From: Isoetes taiwanensis
Lineage: Eukaryota; Streptophyta; Lycopodiopsida; Isoetales; Isoetaceae
Reading direction: 5' to 3'
Length of the DNA: 64,000 nt
NCBI GenBank assembly: GCA_021234155.1
Contig: JAJEKV010000003.1
Span: 27,265,166 to 27,329,165, forward strand
Of this stretch, positions 46,028 to 58,925 are shown piece after piece. How positions within the stretch are numbered: position 1 is the first letter of the stretch; each line of letters starts with the position of its first letter. The notes beneath the pieces are model-generated. The model worked only from the letters and a program-made list of their open reading frames with translations. It was not told where the DNA came from and ran no database searches. Position numbers and translations under genes: made by a program.

Positions 46028-49000
46028 TTAGTAACGATTTTGAAGGGAAGGGGTGGTTGTTAGGTTGTTGGCTAGGAAATGTTGCTATTATTTTTATGGT
46101 TGGAGATCGATCTACAACTGGTGTGAGACGACTAGTGGTGAGATGAATTTAATTTTGCTAGATTGGATAAAATTTTGATACAACTTAAGGTGACATTGAG
46201 CCCTACAGGATGTAGAAGAAGCAAATGAAATAGAAGTATAAAAGGAAGATAATTCTAGTGACGTGAAAACTTTGTGAACTGTAAGCCTAAACTGACACTC
46301 TTGAATGCAACAATCAGTATACTCTTTAGCAGTCAATGGATTTTTATTAACATGTACTTGTTCTCAATATGGCTACAACTGTTTCCATGTTGCAAGGCAC
46401 ATTATGTGGTGTTAAAATGTGATTGTCTAAGATAACATAGGCCGTGAAGAAGTTTACGTGATACGAATTATGCAAGGATATGGTCTAGCAGTGAAGATCG
46501 AAATGATGAATCATCATTTCAGTTCTGTCGTTAGGAAAAGTATGAGACGAAGAAACCCTAAAAAACTATGCAAGAATGGCCTCTTCATAATTCTAAAGTG
46601 GTGGCCTTGTGAGTTGATATTCATGTGATGTTGCATTGCCATGCATGAAATTATACTCACAATATAAGTATGTGAAGTTGAAGCTGCTTGTCAATGTTGA
46701 TCAAAGGTCACCTAGGTATGTAAGTTGGAAAAAATTACTTCAAAATTGAAGATAGGGGGCTATAAAAGTTGACCACTAAGTATGTAGGAAGGCGAGAAGT
46801 AAACTGGAATATCTTAAATCACCATCGAACTCATATGGGTGTATGAAATTGGTAACTCTATGCATTTGGAATTAGAATCATTTGTCACCATCCCTCTAAT
46901 GCTCAAAATAAAATAAGCATGCTTTTGAGATGGCTAGAAATCTACAAACTTATTGTTTGTAATTGATAAAAAGGAAAGATGATTTTAGAATCATGCCAGA
47001 AATAATAAGCATAAATTTTAAAATTTTGGTGCATATAATACATTTTGAGTTTAAAATCAGTGTTGGGCACAGATTCTTAATCAACTGTTCGTGATACTTG
47101 GTAAATGAAAAGTATACCATTGCACAAATTCTTAAGCGACAACTGCCTGCCCATGTTATTTGGTAAATGCTAATTGAGAAAAATCTAATGCTAGAAATTT
47201 GTAATTAAGGTGAATTGTGGCGTCCTGCAAATAACCAAATGCCTTAATGAGATCTGATCATAGAATCAATTCCTACATCTAATCATTATATGGAAGTCAC
47301 TATAATTAGCTTGAAAATATGACACACAAAGTGAAGTGATAGTTAAAGAACCCTTTGTAATAACAAAATGAAATGATCTTATCGAAAGCAATTCATTGCT
47401 ATGTTTGAGTGCTATTGTAGGCAAGCGTGAAGTAGCATATGTAGATTACCTTGCTAAATTGAAGGGCAAGAGAAAAATGGGAGAACTGAAGTAGGCCTAA
47501 ATGTAGTTTTATTATAGAAAAGCATATATAGATTAAGTTGGTAAATTTAAATGGGGATAAAAATTGGAGATTGGAAGAGAAATTATTATATAATATCAAC
47601 ACATGTAACTTGGATAAAACATGCTACAAAGCAGAAAATGGAATAGCTCTTCCTTGAAGGCCAAAATGTTCTCACGTAATCCTTTATGTTCATCCCATTG
47701 CATTGTTTCATCCTTTACATTCATTTCATTCCATCGCTCAAACATCAGGCATAAGATAGTATAGGCAGACATGAAATTCTGGGCATGGGGCATGATCTTG
47801 CAAAATTTGAAAGGGATCAAGAGAGGTATAAAAGGGAGACGATATGTTCAGTGGTCCATTTGTCATATTTGTTCTATTCTACCTTAGATTTGAAAAGGAG
47901 TTGATATTTGTTCTATTCTAGCTTATTCATTGAAAGATTTATATTTGTTGATTTCTCTCTTGTAGGGGACATGAAAGAGAAGCCATACCTTGACAATCTG
48001 GTGGGCATTTGTCCAAGGACCACTAAAGAGAAAGGACCACTAAAGAGAAGCCATACCTTGACAATACGGTGGGCAACCATTCAACTCTGCAAAAAGATTG
48101 ATTCTAGCATCAGAGGTTTTCATGTACCATATCATCAGCCTACAGGAGCAAAATGTCTAATTATGTAAAGATGATGGCTATTCTTAGATTGTGCATTGCT
48201 ATCCTTCTGGCAGGATTTTTGATGATTTTGGGATGGGGTTTTGCAGATGGACACAGCTTCTTTTCTTGGTGATGTTAAAATGCCTGGACATTTTGTTAGT
48301 CCCTTCAAAGATGGGAGGCAAGAGATGACTAAAGTGGCACTTTGTAGATGGGCTTGATGAAGTACCTCAACATCCCTTTGTATGGAGCTTGAAACGTAAC
48401 ATTACACATGTGACAATCTTTCTTACTATAAATTATGCATTTATTACGTTCAAATGCAAGCAATGGTATTTAACTTAAGATAGGGCATTGCTAATGCAAA
48501 TGTCATAAGGATACCAAACTTTAGTACTTCAATTCTAAAAATGTCAATTATTAAGGCAATGGACATTCAAAACACAAATAAGCAAATTACATGGAAAGAC
48601 AAATTATCAGTCAAAGTTTGGTTTAACAAATGGGCTACTAAATTACTTCTCAAATCAACATTGATCCATATTACAAAATGGTTTGTGGTACATGATATTT
48701 AATTTACATCCATTGCTTATTACTCCTGAATTCAACATCGATCCTGCATGAAATTCCAAGCTAATTTGCATAGCTCGAGTTGTCACTTTCAAAATTCATT
48801 ATAAATATTCACAAGTGAACTTGCTCAATATTTGTTTGTCCATTAAAGTATATTAATACAATATATAGCTTTCAATGCCCGTGCAATGGCCAACATCTCC
48901 TTGAACCGTGGCTTCTTGCTCAATAACTGTCATTAACATATTTAAATCATGTTGTCCTGAAATCATCTTCCTCCATATTCTTGCTAAACGCTTCTTGCTC

Positions 49001-49685
49001 AATAACTGTCACTAACATATTTAAATCATGTTTCCCTGGAATCATGTTCCTGCCAACGACCCATTCAATCGTATTGTTACATAATATAGCTTTTTTTAGC
49101 AGATAATATAAATATTTTGACCCAAAATCTTGCTTTTCGATTCAGCGTTGGTCCTTTACTTGTATCTGCATCCATGCTATTACAGGGTAGATCTCTCTTT
49201 AGCTAATTTCTAGGAACTGCCACAAAAATTCTTCCAGATTGATATTGGACAGGTAGCGGATGTAGCAAATATCATATCGAGTTGCTTGTCTTTATATGCT
49301 CAGCCAACAACTTTTTCTTCTCGATCTTTCTCATTGATATCAACATATGCTTGAAGTAAGAACGTTTATAAATAAGTTGGCAAAGCTTATCGGTATTGGA
49401 ATGTTCTTTGGAGCACTGCCTGGAAGAAAAGAAACTACTTCTGCAACTAACCTTGCTCGTTGCAGAAGATGTGCGCCCTGCAAGCCGTGTAGATTTGAGT
49501 AATTGGAATCACTGTAACATTTATCTGGTAAATGTATAAAGATTTGAAACTTAAATTATCTGGTAAATGTATAAAGTTAGAACATAAAAAACTAAGGTTT
49601 GAACATAGAGAAAGAAACTCTTTGGCTCTAGATTTGGCCAATCGATCCACCAAACAGGCATTCATATTCTTGAATTATTTTACGT
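46028..49685. other. Intergenic, probably including a Helitron body
   Basis: AT-rich, no protein homology seen. Direct repeats: AGAGAAGCCATACCTTGACA at about 47,979 and 48,042, and a 79-bp tandem pair at 48,911-49,047 (GCTTCTTGCTCAATAACTGT). Confidence 0.5.
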
Positions 49686-50330
49686 CAAAGGAAGGAAGGA
49701 AGGAAGGAAGGTACTTTTATCGTCCACGGAGACCAATCGGTCTATGGGACCCAATACAAAAACGCAGCAAGTGGATTACTGCCCGGATTAAAAAACCCCC
49801 GCCCCGAAGGGTTTTCGAGGGAAAAACCGTGGCAGCAATCAGCCTGCTGACAAACTGTGCTAATCATATAAAATGCAGAAACATCCCAATATATACAGTC
49901 ATGCACCACCCCCGTAGTGCCTAGTCAGCGGACAGCCAGGCGGGGGCAAAGGTGACCTCGCAGGTCCAGTACCTCCTGGATGTATGACCCCAGGGCACGT
50001 ACTGACGGTGTGTTCATCAGCAAATGCAAGGGCACGTCCGGCCGTACTAAGGGAGCGTATCTGGCCCGGATCTGACTGAACGCTGGGCAACTCTGGAAAG
50101 TGTGAGACTCATCCTCAATGGCACCCGTTTGACAGCACTGACAGAGCCTGTCCTGGCGGGGCTCCCCTATCCACCTGCCCGTCTCGATGCGAAGATGGTG
50201 GACACCTGTGCGAATGGAGGCAATGAGTCTGCGCTTTTTCAGGGGCAGCTGGGAATGGGCAGTAAAAAGTTTAAGGTGGACTTTTGAGCACCGCATTTCT
50301 TCCACTATGCATACCTCTGTGAATACCATA
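49686..50330 (-). mobile_element. LINE D: 3' fragment with (TTCC)n-type tail
   Basis: The minus-strand frame 49,925-50,329 reads RRLIASIRTGVHHLRIETGR, then LCQCCQTGAIEDESHTFQSC and VLDLRGHLCPRLAVR. This is the same C-terminal Cys-rich region as in LINEs B and C. Downstream on that strand a (CCTT)n run at 49,689-49,712 probably is the element's tail. The RT is missing, so this is a strongly 5'-truncated copy. Confidence 0.75.
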
Positions 50331-51849
50331 ACAATTCAAACAGATGAATCACTCATTGGCAAGGGCTCTATTATCAACAGAGATATAAAGATTTTATATT
50401 ATGAAAGCAAACAACCGTATGAATAGTGGCAATCACAATCTCCGCAAGGATTTTTAGAATGCATACTCGAAACAACCAAAATCACTCAAGCAAAAAGGCA
50501 GCAATAAACAAAATATGGTAGAAGTTACCTGCTTAAAGAAAAAATTTAGGATGTCATCTGGTAGAACTTGTTCTGTTGTGAATCCATCTATTCAATGTGG
50601 ACTCCTCCTTTATCTTCAAAATGTAACGCATAACCTGTTCGAAATGCTGTCCTGCCTTTGTATAGAGCCAGTTTCAGGTTGATCTAGTTTTGTTGGCATG
50701 CTCGAAGGAGCTTCTACCTGAACTTGTGAAGCACTTACATTTCCATTTGTTCTGTTTAACTTCAATACCGCCTGTTCTCTCTAGTTTGCAGCACATTCTG
50801 CAATTAAAACGGTTCAGTGAGATATATCAAACGTAGAGATAATCAGTGAATCAGAGCTTGAATATGATAGAATAGACATTTTGTAGCTCACATCGATAGA
50901 ACAATAACTTGACCATTGTTCAAGAATCCAAACCAATGAAGGTGCTCCTTCCAGGCTATCTACGAAAAGAGAATATCGTTCATAACCTTAACCCTTTGGA
51001 ACTTGATGGCATCTCCAGTTGCACAATGCACGAAATTGGTTGCAGAAATACTTGGGCAATGACCATGAAAGCCATACTGGCTGTGCTACGATGCTTTGTG
51101 AAACAGTTGAGAAGGCTATTCGTCATGTATACAAAGTTAAAACAAATAATGTCACCCGTTAGAAGTTGCATCTCGCATTTGCTAAGCTGTTATGTACACC
51201 TGAAATAAGGAAACCTAACATTTTACCAGGGGTTTGATGGTGAGTGCACAAATGAAGATGCTTGGCAGCTGTAAGTTGAAGTCCAAGTATGCAGACATGC
51301 ACACGGATGTGTTTCTATTGTAAACAGAAATAAAAGAGGTTAGATAATGTGACCAACAAAGAGTTACATTTAATGACAGGACTTCAAATAACATATGGCA
51401 TGAACGAAACATATGCAATTTGTTTGTCATTGGTTCGCCTGTTAAATCATCATCTAACAGAAAGAAAGATAGAGCATTCAATGGATTGACTTGCATAATA
51501 TAATCACATTTGTTTGACAATTCTGAACAAAATGGCATGCTGGAAAATACTCTTTAGATGGTTTGGCATTATTATCTTAAGCATGGTAGACAGTGATCAG
51601 CATTCAGAGTACACGTGAAAAAGAATGAATAATATTGTACCTGCTTGAGACCTGCTCCAAAACAAAGACCAATAGCCAGCTAAAATAAACAGCATATAAT
51701 AATTAAGAAGGCAGAAACAGGAAAGAAATGCATGTACTGGACATACTTTACCTAGTCGCCCAATAGGTTAGAGTTTCCAGCATTGCCATTGACTGGCACC
51801 ATGAAAATTACAGCATTGTTGACCTCTATCAAAGCATTCACAGGCTTTT
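50331..51849. other. Intergenic, left of the PPR pseudogene end
   Basis: No gene, RNA or clear repeat recognised on either strand. Confidence 0.45.
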
Positions 51850-51948
51850 AGTTTGCCGCTCAGTTTGCACCAACTCAACTACAAAAGTTTGCATGGATAT
51901 TTGCCATGAGTGTGTAAGAGGCAGCATTCTCTGGATTCATCTGCAGTA
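51850..51948 (-). pseudogene. PPR pseudogene, C-terminal piece left of Copia 2
   Basis: The minus strand reads LLQMNPENAASYTLMANIHA, the block that follows the last PPR motif (start of the E region) in plant PLS-type proteins. It directly continues the pseudogene at 61,004-62,240 once Copia 2 is removed. It degrades after NFCS and a stop. Confidence 0.75.
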
Positions 51949-52639
51949 TGAAAGAAATATCATGTTACATATTTGTAATGAGCAGGTTGAATTAAGGTGA
52001 TTAAATGTTGCATGTAGTTGAGCGTGAAGATGATGCAACAACATTGCATGTAATTGAGCATATGAAGATGATGCAGCTAATGCAGTACAGTATTTCAACA
52101 CTGATTCTAATGCTACAGTATTTCAAGGTTGGCTCTAGGGTTCGCTTCTGTGAATGTGTAGAGTCAATTGTATAAGTTGTAACAGTATGTGAGATGAGGA
52201 AGCTTTGCAGACCTTGGACACATTGGGCTAATGAAGCTATCAAATAGTGACATTGTATATAATGGTTAATAAAACCGATGGTTACACTAGGTGGCGACGT
52301 GAGATTAAATGATTCCGGATTAGATACATCAAAAAACCCGGAGTCGGCAACTCGGTGAAGTCAATAGCAAAACCACAGATGAAATAGACACCGGGATTGG
52401 AAAGCAGGTGGTTGAAGACTGCCGGATCGTGATTGCTATAGCTGCTTGGGCTATCGAAGGGAATATACAACTAGGCAGAGGTCGTGAATAGAACTCAGAT
52501 ATTTTGGCTTTAACTAAGGAGATATTTTCACCATTGGTTATTGAATTTTCGGTTAAGAAAGTTCTTCTGGTCTCATACAATAATAACTCAAGTATAAACT
52601 AGTGAATTTCTCTTAGTTAAGCAAGCCTTAAATCTTACA
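51949..52639 (+). repeat. Copia 2 5' LTR (691 bp)
   Basis: Runs TGAAAGAAATATCATG ... AAATCTTACA, ending one base before the primer-binding site. It contains a duplicated motif ACAGTATTTCAA (52,086 and 52,115) and GAGCATATGAAGATGATGCA. Confidence 0.95.
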
Positions 52640-52640
52640 G

Positions 52641-52652
52641 TTGTATCAGAGC
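52641..52652 (+). other. Copia 2 primer-binding site
   Basis: TTGTATCAGAGC differs by one base from TGGTATCAGAGC, the complement of the plant initiator methionine tRNA 3' end. One base separates it from the LTR. Confidence 0.9.
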
Positions 52653-52668
52653 TAGTATTGCAATCTCA

Positions 52669-53955
52669 GTGGCAAGCAGGTTGGGAGCTTCACTTTTGAG
52701 CAATGTGAAGGAGTATCAAGGAGGACCGGGGTTTCAAATTTGGAAGGAACAAATTAAAAATGTACTGGAGAACGAGAATCTTTGGGAATTGGTAAGTGAA
52801 GAGGACAGTGGTGATACAGATGTAACAAAGGAGGGCAGTGCTACTGCAGGAGAAGGCTCCACTGCGGGGGGAGGAATTGATACCACTGCATCCAGTGGTG
52901 TAAGTGTGAGCTTGAAAAGTGAGGATAAATCCAAGATTAGAGAAGCATATGCAATTCTGGCAAGCAAAGTCGGAACTTCAATTCTCTTGAAAGTCAGAGG
53001 TAAGTCTCCAAAGGAGATTTGGAAATACTTACTTAAACAGTATGAGGAAAAAACCTCTTCTCAAATTGATGTTTTGGATAAAGAGCTGAGGAAGCTCAGG
53101 GTCAGAGAACATGATGATTTAACAGTTTTTTTCTCTAAGTTTGATAATGTTGTTGCTGATCTCGAGGGTGCTGGAGTGCTTCTTACAGAGCAGCAGAAAG
53201 TTTTACACATTGCAAGGGCAGTTGGCAATAATGAGCAATTAGCTACATTAATTAGAAATGTAGCAAAGACACGGGAGACAGCAGAAGAAATGATTAGAAC
53301 GGAATTTGAACAAAAGAAAGCATTTGAAGATGAAGATGCAAGAAATGTGGAAATTCTGTATGCTAGCAAAGGTAAGTTTAGAGGGGGAACCTCTAAATAT
53401 CAGTCGGACGACAGGAAATGTTTTCATTGCAATATGCAAGGGCACTTGAAGATCGATTGTCCGAAACTTAAAGATAACGAGTGCTTTAATTGTGGAGGGA
53501 GGGGTCACTTTGCAAGCAGGTGTTCTAGTCCAAAACAGGCTGGAAGAGGAAGAGCAGCAGGTGCAGGGAGAGGCCGAGGAAGAGGTCGAGGAAGACAAGG
53601 TTATAGTCAAGGAGGGGCAGCCAAAAATGCAGCAGTAAACTTAGCTGAGGAAATTGAAGGCGGGCTGGTTGAGGAAGATGAAAATGCAGAGGTAAGTAAA
53701 TTTAGTCTTTTGTCCATTGGAAATGGAGATACTGATAATAATGACATGTTTATCCTAGATAGTGGAGCAGGAAAGACAGTGATTAAGTCAGGCAAGTTGC
53801 TGAAGGAATGCACTGGAAGAAATGGAGGATTTGTTAAGCTTGGAAATGGAAACTTGCAAGCAGTTAGAGATATAGGAATATTGGAGTTGTTTGATTTAGA
53901 AGGAAAGGCTTTAAAGTTAAGAGATGTACTTTGCGTTCGGTCAGTCAGTTGGTAG
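52669..53955 (+). pseudogene. Copia 2 gag and protease start
   Basis: Gag with capsid-type residues (GGPGFQIWKEQIKNVLENEN, KEIWKYLLKQYEEKT) and two CCHC knuckles (CFHCNMQGHLKIDC, CFNCGGRGHFASRC). A Gly/Arg-rich stretch (GRGRAAGAGRGRGRGRGRQG) follows, then the protease motif FILDSGAGKTV. The position of the expected start codon reads GTG (52,669, followed by ASRLGAS), so the original ATG appears mutated. The frame is lost at 53,935-53,955, where the next frame takes over. Confidence 0.9.
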
Positions 53956-54899
53956 ATTTAGGTTACAAAGTTGTATTTGACAACCTTCAATGTACTGTTT
54001 TGATGAATAATGAAGTTAAATTTATTGGAAAACGAGTCGGGAATCTTTTTGGATTAAACAGTAATGTTTTGCCACTTATTAATGCTGTGACAGTTGCTGA
54101 CTTGACTATATGGCATGAGAGGTTGTGCCACACAAATATGAAAAATGTCGAGCTAATGGCAAAGCAAAAATTGATTGATGCTTGCCAAACAAAATCTGAA
54201 AATTCTACATGCATTGGGTGTATGTTGGGAAAACAAACAAGGCTGCCGTTCAAGAGATCATTCAAAAGAGCAAATGGAGTACTAAATCTGATACACACTG
54301 ACCTTTGTGGTCCATTAAACATTAGAAGCTTAACGGGCAAGAGATATTTTATCACTTTCATAGATGATTTCAGTAGAAAGACCAAAGTTTACTGCTTAAG
54401 AACAAAGGATCAAGCCTTTGAGGCTTTTAAATATTTTTCCAAGGAAGTTGAGCTTGAAACTGGCAGAAAAATTAAGTGTATCAGATCTGATAGAGGTGGC
54501 GAATATCTGTCAGGAGCATTCAAACACTATTGCCTCGATCATGGAATCAAAAGACAGTTGACTTGCAGTGGTACGCCACAACAAAATGGAGTGGCGGAAC
54601 GAAAGAATAGAACGATTCTTAATGCAGTAAGATCCATGTTAAAACATACAGGATTGCCGAATTTTTTGTGGGAGGAAGCGGTTAATACTGCTGTTAAAGT
54701 TCAGAATATGCTGCCCTCGGCTAGTATAAATGGAGCAATTCCTGAAATGTTATGGTCGGGAAAGAAACCGGATTATGATAGACTTAAGGTTTATGGTTGC
54801 TTGACATTTACTCATGTACCTGAAGAAAAGAGATTGAAATTGGATAATAGATCATGGATCACTTACCTGGTTGGATACGATGACAATGCAAAAGCATAA
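53931..54899 (+). pseudogene. Copia 2 integrase segment
   Basis: GAG-pre-integrase WHERLCHTNM ... CIGCMLGKQTRLPF is followed by the integrase core: HTDLCGPLNI, FIDDFSRKTK, IRSDRGGEYL and TPQQNGVAERKNRT hold the D,D,E triad. The frame stops at TAA 54,897-54,899, inside DDNAKA-stop-RLYDPARRR, where a tyrosine codon is expected. Confidence 0.92.
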
Positions 54900-54902
54900 A
54901 GG

Positions 54903-56111
54903 TTGTATGACCCTGCAAGAAGACGGATAATTATAAGTAGAGACGTATTGTTTGACGAAAAACAGTTGTACAAGAGAGAAGTAAAACAACCGGTATCTGT
55001 CAACAAGCAAGATGATTCATGCGTTAAAAAAGAAGAGGTTGAAATTCCAGCTGCAATACTGGACGAAGATAATGAAGTAGATGAACTAGCAAAAAATGTT
55101 GACACAGGTGAGAAAATCCATGACGTGATTGCTACAGACGAGTTTGAGGAGCAACCAACAGCCTTAGAAGGAGATAACGTGGAGAGATGTGAAGAGGCGG
55201 TCAAAAGGGGAGAAGACGATCATGCTCTAGTTGAGAAAGCTGGACGTACAAGAAGAAGTCAAGCACAAATTCTTCAAGATGAATCAAAGGTAAATGTTGA
55301 TTTATTTGGTAGAAGTTCAAGCGGTAAAAGTAGAAGGTTACAGCAGCAGCAACATATAGATATTTCCGAAATGGATATAGTAGAAATTTTAGCAACAATG
55401 GATGTTGATGTACCACAGAATATCCATGATGCCTTGAACAGTCCTAATTCGGAAGCTTGGAAAGTGGCCATGAAGGAAGAAATGGATTCTTTTCACAGAA
55501 CAGGAATCTATGAACTAGTTAAGAAACCAGAAAATAAAAATGTTGTTGGATGTAAATGGATATTTAAAATCAAGCAAGGAGCTGATGGAGATAAGCCCAA
55601 ATTTAAGGCCAGGTTAGTAGCACAGGGCTTCACACAAAAATATGGTATAGACTATGAAGATACATTTTCGCCTCTGGTTAAACTAACTAGTATCAGAATG
55701 CTATTGGCTATGGCAAATGCAAAAGATTTAGAAATTCATCATATGGATGTAAGTACTGCCTTCTTAAATGCAAAATTAGAAGAAGAAATATACATGAAAC
55801 AGGCTCCTGGATTCGAACAAGGGGAAGACATGGTTTGGAAATTGAGAAGAGCAGTATATGATTTGAGACAGTCACCTAGACAGTGGTATCTCTGCATAGA
55901 TTCTTATTTGAAAGAACAAGGATTTATAAAATTGAAGGACGATAGAAACATCTATCTATTCAAAATAGAAGAGCAGTACTGTTACATAGCATTGTACGTA
56001 GACGACAACATTATGATAGCGAGCAGCAATGACATCTTGAATAAGTGTAAGTCAATACTTCAAGACAGATTCAAAATGACAGATCTTGGACTGTTAAAGA
56101 TTAATTTCTAG
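54903..56111 (+). pseudogene. Copia 2 linker and reverse transcriptase
   Basis: Continues in the same frame after the nonsense codon. An acidic linker leads to RT: VGCKWIFKIKQGADGDK, KARLVAQGFTQKYGIDYEDT, HHMDVSTAFLNAKLEEE, AVYDLRQSPRQWY and the catalytic ALYVDDNIMIASS. The usual G of YGLRQ is D here. The frame ends LGLLKINF through a shift at about 56,100. Confidence 0.92.
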
Positions 56112-56119
56112 GGATAGAA

Positions 56120-56980
56120 ATGACAAGAGATAGAGAGAACAAAGTGCTGATCTTGTCACAAAGGCAAAATATTGAAGGCATGCTCAAACGATTTAACATG
56201 GTTGACTGTAAGGCAGTAAAGACACCAATGATAGCAGGAAATAAGATCTCTAATATGTTATGTCCTAGTACAGTTGAAGAAAAACAAGAAATGGAAGGAG
56301 TACCGTATCGGGAATTAATTGATTGCTTGCTGTACCTTGCTAACTGTACAAGGCCTGATATAGCTTTCTCTGTTAATGTACTCAGCAGATACAATACAAA
56401 TCCTGGCAGAGATCACTGGATTGCAGCCAAACGAATACTCAGGTATTTTAAGGGTACGAGTAATCATGGTTTAGTATTTGATTCAGAAGATTTAAACTTG
56501 AATGCTTATTGTGATGCTGATTGGGGAGGTGATTTGGACGAGAGGAAATCTATGTCAGGATTTGTGCTGATGCTTGGAGGTGCTCCAGTATCTTGGAAAT
56601 GTAGAAAACAAAAGTCAATTGCCATGTCTTCTGCTGAGGCAGAATATGCTGCCACTACGTTAGCTGCTAAGGAAATAATATGGAGCAGGAGGTTGCTTGC
56701 AGAATGTGGGATGAGGCAAAGTGATCCAATAATTCTGAAATGCGATAGTATGAGCTGTATTTCAATGACTAAGAATCCAACTTTACATGAAAGAACCAAG
56801 CATGTGGAATTAGAAATGCATTTTATTAGAGATGTTGTGAGCAGAAACTTTATTAAACTGCAATATGTCAATACGGCTGATCAGGTTGCAGACATCCTCA
56901 CCAAACCGTTGTCAGACAGGAGGTTTAGCTATCTGAAGGAGAAACTAAATTGTAAATATAGTAACATGAAGGGGGGGTGA
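56120..56980 (+). pseudogene. Copia 2 RT C terminus and RNase H
   Basis: Begins within GIEMTRDRENKV. PYRELIDCLLYLANCTRPDI marks the end of RT. RNase H follows with YCDADWGGDLDERKSMSGF, SWKCRKQKSIAMSSAEAEYA and DQVADILTKPLSDRRF. The stop TGA (56,978-56,980) overlaps the first three bases of the 3' LTR, and the last codons contain the polypurine tract. Confidence 0.92.
56968..56977 (+). other. Copia 2 polypurine tract
   Basis: GAAGGGGGGG lies immediately before the 3' LTR TGAAAG and primes plus-strand synthesis. Confidence 0.9.
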
Positions 56981-57002
56981 AAGAAATATCATGTTACATA
57001 TT

Positions 57003-57048
57003 AGAATAGAATAGAATAGAATAGAATAGAATAGAATAGAATAGAATA
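57003..57048. repeat. (AGAAT)n microsatellite
   Basis: Nine units of AGAAT, the 3' tail of LINE C in inverse orientation. Confidence 0.95.
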
Positions 57049-57289
57049 CATTAATGTCCCTTGTGCCGTAAGGCCCCTGGACTTGTGTAGCATGGGCGAG
57101 CTCCCAAAAAAGGGGGTGCTACTAGCACATCACGCTGTTATAATGTAGCCTTTTCTGAAGGCTGACTTTTTTCTTTTAATACCAGCATCCTGCTTTATCT
57201 CGGCTTCTTGGCCGTGCAGTGATGCGTCATTATCAATCAGCTTTTAGCTGAGCAATTTGTGTGGGGCTATATGATCCGCCTTGTACAGA

Positions 57290-58790
57290 TCATATTATAA
57301 GCCCTCTCTCACTGTGTACTTCTCTGTGTCTGGTCGTCATCCTTTGGATCGCGTCTGCTAGATCCCGTAATGATTCTGTCATCGTCATCATCCTGTGGAC
57401 TGGTTCCCCCCACCTTATATTTCGGTATCTATCCCTGATGTCTCCGTAGACCGGACAGTCATTAAGCATATGATTCTCATCCTCTATTCTTCCCCCGTCA
57501 CATATTCTGCATATCCTGTCCTCCTTATCTACCCCTCTCCATCTGTCTTTTTCAATTCTTAGGTCATGACTCCCCATCCTGAATCTGACAAGAATGTCCC
57601 TTCTGATTTTCCCCAGTGTGTTATCCCGGTATATCTGATGTCCCATCTGTCGTCCTGGGTTAAAAACTTGTACGAGCCAGTCTGTCTTGGGTCCTGTGTG
57701 TCTCTGCAGCCATGCCCTTGTCGCTATGTCTGTCCACTCCTCATTCCACTGCCCCTCTTCTATTAGGTCACTCAGGTTTAATCCCATCTGTCTGGTCCAT
57801 GTTGCCACATCTTTAAACCATCCAGTGTCTTCGAGGATGTGTGACTTTGCTGATTCGGTGATTGCGATGCTGGACAGTTTCCCTTGTTTGTCCCCTGCAT
57901 TGTCTCTGAGCAGGTATCTCATGGTTCTCTCCCATGCTCTTACCTCCATCGACTTTTGCCCTGTTTCGAGTACCATGATTGTCAGCGGTGTGTTTGTCCT
58001 TACCCTGAATTCCTGTCTGTGCCATTGTCTAAGGATCCCTTCTTGCTTTTCCCAATTTCTTTCTGTTAAACCTGGTCCCCATGCTTCTGCTCCGTATAGC
58101 TGGGTAGTGACTACCGCTGCACTAAATAGGTAACATTTGATGTCCCAATCAGTTATTCTGCTTCTGTTGCAGAAGTTTTTCATGTTAAAGTAGCTTCCTA
58201 TAGCTGATTGGAATCTGGCGTTAGCTCCCTTGGCCCATTTCCCTGTGCCATGCGCATCATAACCTAGATATCTGTATTCTGTTGTTTCCTCTATCTCTTT
58301 TTCTTTATATCTGAAGGGTTTATGCTTGTTCTTGTGTCCAAAGATGACTATCTTAGTTTTTGCTAGATTCACTGTCAGCCCTGTCTCCTCACAGAACTGT
58401 TCTAGAATTTTGAGCAATCTGTGCATCCCCTTATTTTTTGTTGCCATCATACTATGGTCATCCGCGTATAGCATTATTGGTACCTTCGTGTCTCCTAGTG
58501 TAGGGGCATATTCATCCCCTTGATGTTCTGCTATATATCCCTGTAGCGCATCTATGTATATACCAAACAGAGTTGGGGATAGCGGACATCCCTGCTTTAC
58601 CCCAGTGTCACAGACTATCGGTTGTCCCTCCTTTTCCATCTTAGCGTACACCTTGTGGTATAGTCTTGCGATCGATCCTACCATATTTATCGGGGCCTGC
58701 ATGTCTATCAGCCTTTTTAACATCTTCTCCCTCGGGACTGTATCGAATGCTTTTCTGAAGTCTACAAAGCAGCATATTACTTTCCTCCCC
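57290..58790 (-). CDS. LINE C reverse transcriptase and C-terminal region
   Basis: About 500 codons are uninterrupted. RT motifs are CCFVDFRKAFDTVPREK, GVKQGCPLSPTLFGIYIDAL and the intact catalytic IMLYADDHSMMA, then LAKTKIVIFGHKNKHK. The C-terminal part has LYGAEAWGPGL, SHDLRIEKDRWRG and a Cys-His cluster CRICDGGRIEDENHMLNDC. The endonuclease and the first RT residues are missing. The open frame runs on upstream into LTR sequence (MLNYMQCCC...), which is not part of the element. An intact frame implies a young insertion, although it cannot move alone. Confidence 0.9.
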
Positions 58791-58925
58791 TGCACTTTGT
58801 AATGAGCAGGTTGAATTAAGGTGATTAAATGTTGCATGTAGTTGAGCGTGAAGATGATGCAGCAACATTGCATGTAATTGAGCATATGAAGATGATGCAG
58901 CTAATGCAGTACAGTATTTCAACAC

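Larger units (their letters stand above)
57003..58796 (-). mobile_element. LINE C, 5'-truncated, with (ATTCT)n tail
   Basis: Inserted in minus orientation into the Copia 2 3' LTR. On the minus strand its 3' end is a pure ATTCT repeat (57,003-57,048, read as AGAAT on the plus strand). The left LTR part ends ACATATT and the right resumes TTTGTAATGAG, so the target duplication is only about 2 bp. The 5' end falls within RT. The 3' untranslated region is about 240 bp. Confidence 0.88.

Noticed and set aside
47745-47775. AGATAGTATAGGC as the 5' end of the Helitron ending at 45,999
   Set aside because: On the minus strand it reads GCCTATACTATC without the required TC start preceded by A.
48871-48890. 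AATGCCCGTGCAATGGCC as another Helitron hairpin
   Set aside because: The inverted halves do not pair well and no CTRR end follows.
58790-58885. N-terminal extension of the LINE C open frame (MLNYMQCCC...)
   Set aside because: It is antisense Copia 2 LTR sequence; the element begins at about 58,796.
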